From the NCBI GenBank assembly GCA_025360645.1, contig JANYBT010000059.1:1-64000 (forward strand): a DNA stretch of 64,000 bases, given 5' to 3'. The stretch is from Acidobacteriaceae bacterium. GTDB lineage: Bacteria; Acidobacteriota; Terriglobia; Terriglobales; Acidobacteriaceae. The notes beneath the pieces are model-generated. The model saw only the letters and a list, made by a program, of their open reading frames with translations. It was not told the DNA's origin and searched no databases. A program made the translations under genes and the position numbers. Below, in pieces: positions 58,065-64,000 of this stretch. The first letter of the stretch is position 1; every line of letters begins with the position of its first letter.

Positions 58065-59540
58065 ATGCCCTTAAAGACGCTATTTCTTAATCCGCCCTCC
58101 TTTGAGAATTTTGATGGGGGAGCCGGCTCACGCTGGCCTGCCACCCGCGAAATCGAGTCCTACTGGTACCCGGTTTGGCTCGCCTATCCTACGGGAATGA
58201 TCGAAGGCGCCCGTCTGCTGGATGCCCCGCCTCACCACGTCACGGGCGAGCAGACCATTGAAACCTGTAAGGAATATGAGTTTCTGGTGTTGTTCACAAG
58301 CACTCCCGGGTTTCCCGGCGACATTCGCCTGGCCACTGCCATCAAGCAGGCCAACCCGAAGATCAAGATTGCTTTCGTCGGCCCCCACGTGGGCGTGCTC
58401 CCCGAAAAGAGCCTGCGCGACTGCCCCGCCATTGATTTTGTGTGCCGCAAGGAATTCGATTACACGGTGAAGGAATTCGCCGAAGGCATGCCGCTGGAGC
58501 AGATCGCCGGCATTTCTTACCTCAAAAACGACCAGATCGTGCACAATCCCGATCGCCCGCAGATTCAGGATCTCGATGCGCTGCCCCATGTCACCGATGT
58601 GTACCGTCGCGACCTCGATGTCCGCAAGTACAACGTTCCATTTCTGCTCAATCCCTACGTGGCGCTTTACACCACGCGCGGCTGCCCGGCGCAATGCACG
58701 TTTTGCCTGTGGCCCCAGACCCTGATGGGTCATGCCTGGCGCAAGCGTTCTACCGATGACGTGGCCGCCGAAATGGCCCAGGCGAAAGAGTACTGGCCCT
58801 ACGTGAAAGAATTCTTCTTTGATGATGACACCTTCAACATTCAGGCGGCCCGGACCATCGAATTGTGCGCCAAGCTGAAGCCCTTGAAGCTGACCTGGTC
58901 CTGCACCTCGCGCGTCACCACCGACTTCGAGACCCTGAAAGCGATGAAAGAAGCGGGATGCCGCCTGCTCATCGTGGGTTACGAGTCTGGCGATCCCCAG
59001 ATTTTGAAGAACATCAAGAAGGGTGCCACCGTCGAGCGCGCCCGCCAGTTCACCAAGGACTGCCACAAGCTGGGCCTGGTGATTCACGGCGACTTCATCC
59101 TGGGCTTGCCCGGCGAGACCCATGAGACCATCGCCAACACCATCAAGTTCGCCAAGGAACTGGATGTCGAGACCATCCAGGTTTCCGTGGCACATGCCTA
59201 TCCCGGCACCGAACTCCACGAGTACGTAGTGAAGAACGGCTTCATGCCCGCCGACGGCAAGATGGTGGATGACGCGGGTCACCAGATGGTGCACATCGAG
59301 TATCCCGGTCTTCCTGCCGAGGAAGTGATGGATGCGGTGCACCGCTTCTATGACGAATACTACTTCCGTCCCAAGGCCGCGTTCCGCATCTTGCGCAAAG
59401 CCGCATTCCACAGCGACGACCGCAAACGTCTGTATAAAGAGGCCAAAGCTTTCTTGAAGTTGCGCGCCACCCGCCACAAGTGGGTGAAAGAACGCCGCTC
59501 ACAAGAGGCCGCAGCTGCGGTCGCATCCGCCAAAGCGTAG
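58065..59540 (+). CDS. hpnJ: HpnJ-type radical SAM protein (hopanoid cyclitol ether)
   Basis: A 491-residue B12-binding/radical SAM enzyme. The start LFLNPPSFENFDGGAGSRWP and the cluster motif CPAQCTFC followed by LWPQTLMGHAWRKRS match HpnJ, which forms the cyclopentane ring of bacteriohopanetetrol cyclitol ether. Other conserved parts are EFFFDDDTFNI, VGYESGDPQIL and GLPGETHETI. The B12-like domain is at about 70-140 (FVGPHVGVLPEKS). Other hopanoid genes (hpnF/shc, hpnH, hpnI, hpnK) are not in the window. Two small SMR-like transporter genes follow after 7 nt. Confidence 0.82.
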   Translation: MPLKTLFLNPPSFENFDGGAGSRWPATREIESYWYPVWLAYPTGMIEGARLLDAPPHHVTGEQTIETCKEYEFLVLFTSTPGFPGDIRLATAIKQANPKIKIAFVGPHVGVLPEKSLRDCPAIDFVCRKEFDYTVKEFAEGMPLEQIAGISYLKNDQIVHNPDRPQIQDLDALPHVTDVYRRDLDVRKYNVPFLLNPYVALYTTRGCPAQCTFCLWPQTLMGHAWRKRSTDDVAAEMAQAKEYWPYVKEFFFDDDTFNIQAARTIELCAKLKPLKLTWSCTSRVTTDFETLKAMKEAGCRLLIVGYESGDPQILKNIKKGATVERARQFTKDCHKLGLVIHGDFILGLPGETHETIANTIKFAKELDVETIQVSVAHAYPGTELHEYVVKNGFMPADGKMVDDAGHQMVHIEYPGLPAEEVMDAVHRFYDEYYFRPKAAFRILRKAAFHSDDRKRLYKEAKAFLKLRATRHKWVKERRSQEAAAAVASAKA

Positions 59541-59547
59541 GCCTAAT

Positions 59548-59994
59548 GTGACTCCTCGCAAATATCTGGTGCTCGCAGGAGTTACCGTGTTCAGTGCCGC
59601 CGGGGACTCCCTGCTCTCGGTCGGCATGAAGCAGATCGGCGGCATCTCCCTGCACCACTTTCGCCACCTGCTGCTGGCTATTCTCAATCCCTGGGTTGCA
59701 GGTGGCATTTTGCTGCTCATCGCTTTCTTTGCTTCCTACACCTCCGCGCTCTCCTGGGCCGATCTAACCTATGTGCTCCCCGCGTCTTCCCTGGGATACG
59801 TCCTGGTGGCATTCCTAGCGCGTTTCGGGCTGCACGAACAAATTTCGCTGAACCGTTGGATGGGCATCGCCCTGATCACCGCCGGTGTGGGTATCGTCGC
59901 CGGAGGCCCCTCCCTGACTCACCCTCACCTTCATCCTCCAGTGCCAGACGCTGCTCCTGTCCCGTCCAGCGCAGCTTCGCAGGTGGAACCATGA
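59548..59994 (+). CDS. SMR/EamA-like small membrane transporter (1 of 2)
   Basis: A 148-residue protein with four hydrophobic helices, like SMR and EamA half-transporters such as ArnE/ArnF. Notable stretches are AAGDSLLSVGMKQIGG at the start, ALSWADLTYVLPASSLGYVLVAFL and HEQISLNRWMGIALITAGVGI. The tail is Pro- and His-rich. The GTG start at 59548 follows hpnJ by 7 nt. The next gene overlaps (ATGA), so the two likely form a heterodimer. Confidence 0.78.
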   Translation: MTPRKYLVLAGVTVFSAAGDSLLSVGMKQIGGISLHHFRHLLLAILNPWVAGGILLLIAFFASYTSALSWADLTYVLPASSLGYVLVAFLARFGLHEQISLNRWMGIALITAGVGIVAGGPSLTHPHLHPPVPDAAPVPSSAASQVEP

Positions 59995-60371
59995 AGCTGC
60001 ACTACGCCTGGGCTGCCATCGCTGTCATCGTCGTTACTTCCACCGCCGGAGATGTCTTGCTGTCGCGCGCCATGAAGCAGGTGGGCGATGTGGGCGACCG
60101 CTGGCATCGCTCCGGCCTGCTCACCGTGATTGCCCGAGTGCTGCGCAATCCCAACTTTATCTTCGGTCTGCTGGCTATGAGCGCGGCCTTCTACAGCCTG
60201 TTGTTCGGCCTTTCCTGGGGAGACGTCAGCCTGGTCGCTCCTGCGTCGGCTTCCCTTACCTTTGTCGCCAACGCCGTGGCCGCGCGTTTCATCTTGCATG
60301 AGCGGGTGGACGGCCGCCGCTGGGCCGCTGCTTTGCTAGTTGCAGCTGGCGTGGGGATGATGGCGCTCTAA
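59991..60371 (+). CDS. SMR/EamA-like small membrane transporter (2 of 2)
   Basis: A 126-residue four-helix paralogue of the upstream gene (STAGDVLLSRAMKQVGDVG; GLSWGDVSLVAPASASLTFVANAV; HERVDGRRWAAALLVAAGVGM). Shared motifs and coupling suggest one heterodimeric transporter. By analogy with the ArnE/ArnF flippase, a lipid-linked substrate such as a hopanoid head-group precursor is possible, but this is only inference. Confidence 0.78.
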   Translation: MKLHYAWAAIAVIVVTSTAGDVLLSRAMKQVGDVGDRWHRSGLLTVIARVLRNPNFIFGLLAMSAAFYSLLFGLSWGDVSLVAPASASLTFVANAVAARFILHERVDGRRWAAALLVAAGVGMMAL

Positions 60372-60401
60372 GCTGAAAATCGCGAGCTTTGCGACCCGCC
60401 G

Positions 60402-60430
60402 TTACATTTTCCGCTCCCATCGGCTACAAT
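60402..60430 (+). promoter_or_regulatory. promoter of the BON-domain gene
   Basis: -35-like TTACAT (60402-60407) and -10 TACAAT (60425-60430) with 17 bp between. The start ATG lies at 60468 after a GGAGG site, so this gene would have a normal leader. Confidence 0.45.
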
Positions 60431-60467
60431 GCTTTGGCTTGATTTCCGTTCGACACTGGAGGCTCTT

Positions 60468-61229
60468 ATGCGCCGTTTGCTTGCACTCTCTCTTTTCGTA
60501 GGCTTGGCCTTGTCTTGCTCCGGCCATGCCCAGACCAAGGGCAGCCGTTTCGACGATCAGATCCAACAGGATGTTTCCAAATACCTGCAGGGGAAGAAGG
60601 ATTTCCAGAGCATCACGGCGGCTACCGACGACCAGATCGTCACCCTCACCGGCAGCGTCAACCTCTACATTGACAAGCTTAACCTGGAAAAGAAGGTCAA
60701 GAAGATGAAGAACGTGGAGGGCGTGCGCGACCATGTCACGATCAGCAGCACCGTCCCCGACGATCAGCTTCGGGAAAAGCTCTCGACCAAACTGGCTTAC
60801 GACCGCGTCTTCAACTACAACGCTTTCAACGCCATCACGCTCAAGGTGGAAAACGGCGTGGCCACTATCGGCGGCACCGTTCGCGACTATCCCGCTCGCG
60901 ACTCTGCCCTGGCTGTTGTCGAAACCGCTCAGGGCGTGAAAGACGTGGTGGACGAAATCGAAGTATCTCCCACCTCGATTTTTGATGACGACCTGCGGGT
61001 GCAGTTGTACCGCGCCATCTACGGCTACGGACCGCTGCAGCGTTACGCCAACGATCCCCAGAAACCAATCCGCATTATCGTGGAGAACGGAAAAGTGACG
61101 CTTCTGGGCGTGGTCAACACTGAAGCGGACAAAAATTTGGCGGGCATTCGTGCCAGCGGCGTTTCCGGAGCGTTCAGTGTGGACAACCAGTTGCTCGTGG
61201 TAGGGTCGCAACCGAAGAAGAAAAAGTAA
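60468..61229 (+). CDS. exported protein with BON domains
   Basis: A 253-residue exported protein. A signal peptide (LLALSLFVGLALSCSGHAQ) is followed by three BON-like repeats, each with an alpha-beta-beta pattern and a glycine turn: ITAATDDQIVTLTGSV, ITLKVENGVATIGGTV and IIVENGKVTLLGVV. BON proteins such as OsmY act in the periplasm in osmotic or envelope stress and contact membranes. A GGAGG site lies just before ATG 60468. A basic tail (PKKKK) ends the protein. The gene converges on secA. Confidence 0.85.
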   Translation: MRRLLALSLFVGLALSCSGHAQTKGSRFDDQIQQDVSKYLQGKKDFQSITAATDDQIVTLTGSVNLYIDKLNLEKKVKKMKNVEGVRDHVTISSTVPDDQLREKLSTKLAYDRVFNYNAFNAITLKVENGVATIGGTVRDYPARDSALAVVETAQGVKDVVDEIEVSPTSIFDDDLRVQLYRAIYGYGPLQRYANDPQKPIRIIVENGKVTLLGVVNTEADKNLAGIRASGVSGAFSVDNQLLVVGSQPKKKK

Positions 61230-61301
61230 CTGGTTCGCTTTAGCGTTGGAAGAGCCAGCCTTTCGGGTCGACTCTTCCAATCATAAACTTGCCCATCCGC
61301 G

Positions 61302-64000
<2,699 letters not shown>

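Overview
The window looks like a chromosomal contig from a high-G+C acidobacterium of the Terriglobia/Koribacter type. The evidence is two neighbouring exported VWFA proteins of the acidobacterial type, an HpnJ-type hopanoid radical SAM enzyme, a DUF1015 protein, type IV pilin-like proteins and large exported Ig-repeat proteins. Taxonomy is inferred from gene content only; there is no rRNA gene. I see no tRNA, IS element, prophage or CRISPR array. The right edge cuts through secA.

Layout. 1-305: dispersed intergenic repeat. 306-12399: mostly housekeeping genes on the + strand (MobA/MocA-like transferase, TgpA-like transglutaminase, rimO, an exported orphan, a PpiC-like foldase, yacG-pgpA, a beta-propeller protein, cinA, thpR, plsY-gpsA). 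12450-17713: orphan antitoxin, exported GH13 glucosidase, thiG, an FtsB-like protein with a phosphohexomutase, cutA. 17738-22152 (-): a cystathionine beta-synthase/gamma-lyase pair and two VWFA proteins. 22367-26113 (+): DUF1015, exported amidase, GerMN protein, TPR protein. 26241-29672 (-): a 1143-residue secreted modular protein. 29673-30317: a gene-free, strongly structured interval before pepA. 31841-35354 (-): DUF3307, satD and uvrC. 35632-40160 (+): two pilins, an ABC exporter with a TPR protein, and lipoprotein MsrA. 40161-44381: an unrecognised duplicated-domain protein and a HAF-repeat secreted protein. 44382-47016 (-): a small membrane protein and cstA-ybdD. 47227-52102 (+): PPi-type phosphofructokinase, a polytopic membrane protein, a small exported protein behind a Crp-like site, and an MFS transporter. 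52118-57893 (-): cytochrome/copper monooxygenase-like TPR protein with a redoxin, a pterin dehydratase, and two zinc-ribbon membrane proteins. 58065-61229 (+): hpnJ with two small SMR-like transporters, and a BON protein. 61302-64000 (-): secA.

The most interesting locus is 31841-33453. SatD pairs an N-terminal domain that reads like a class III nucleotidyl cyclase/GGDEF palm (Asp14 and Gly54-Asp55-Glu56) with a C-terminal helix-turn-helix-like segment. Five 18-bp palindromes of form TTGCAC-N6-GTGCAA (two with one substitution) lie just upstream of satD and of the neighbouring membrane gene, spaced exactly 28 bp within each cluster. This suggests a self-regulated module of a nucleotide-handling DNA-binding protein and a membrane partner. 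Other leads are the structured RNA-like interval before pepA, a recurrent (extended) -10 box a few bases before start codons that suggests leaderless transcription, the split redoxin/copper-monooxygenase pair, and hpnJ linked to a two-gene SMR transporter.
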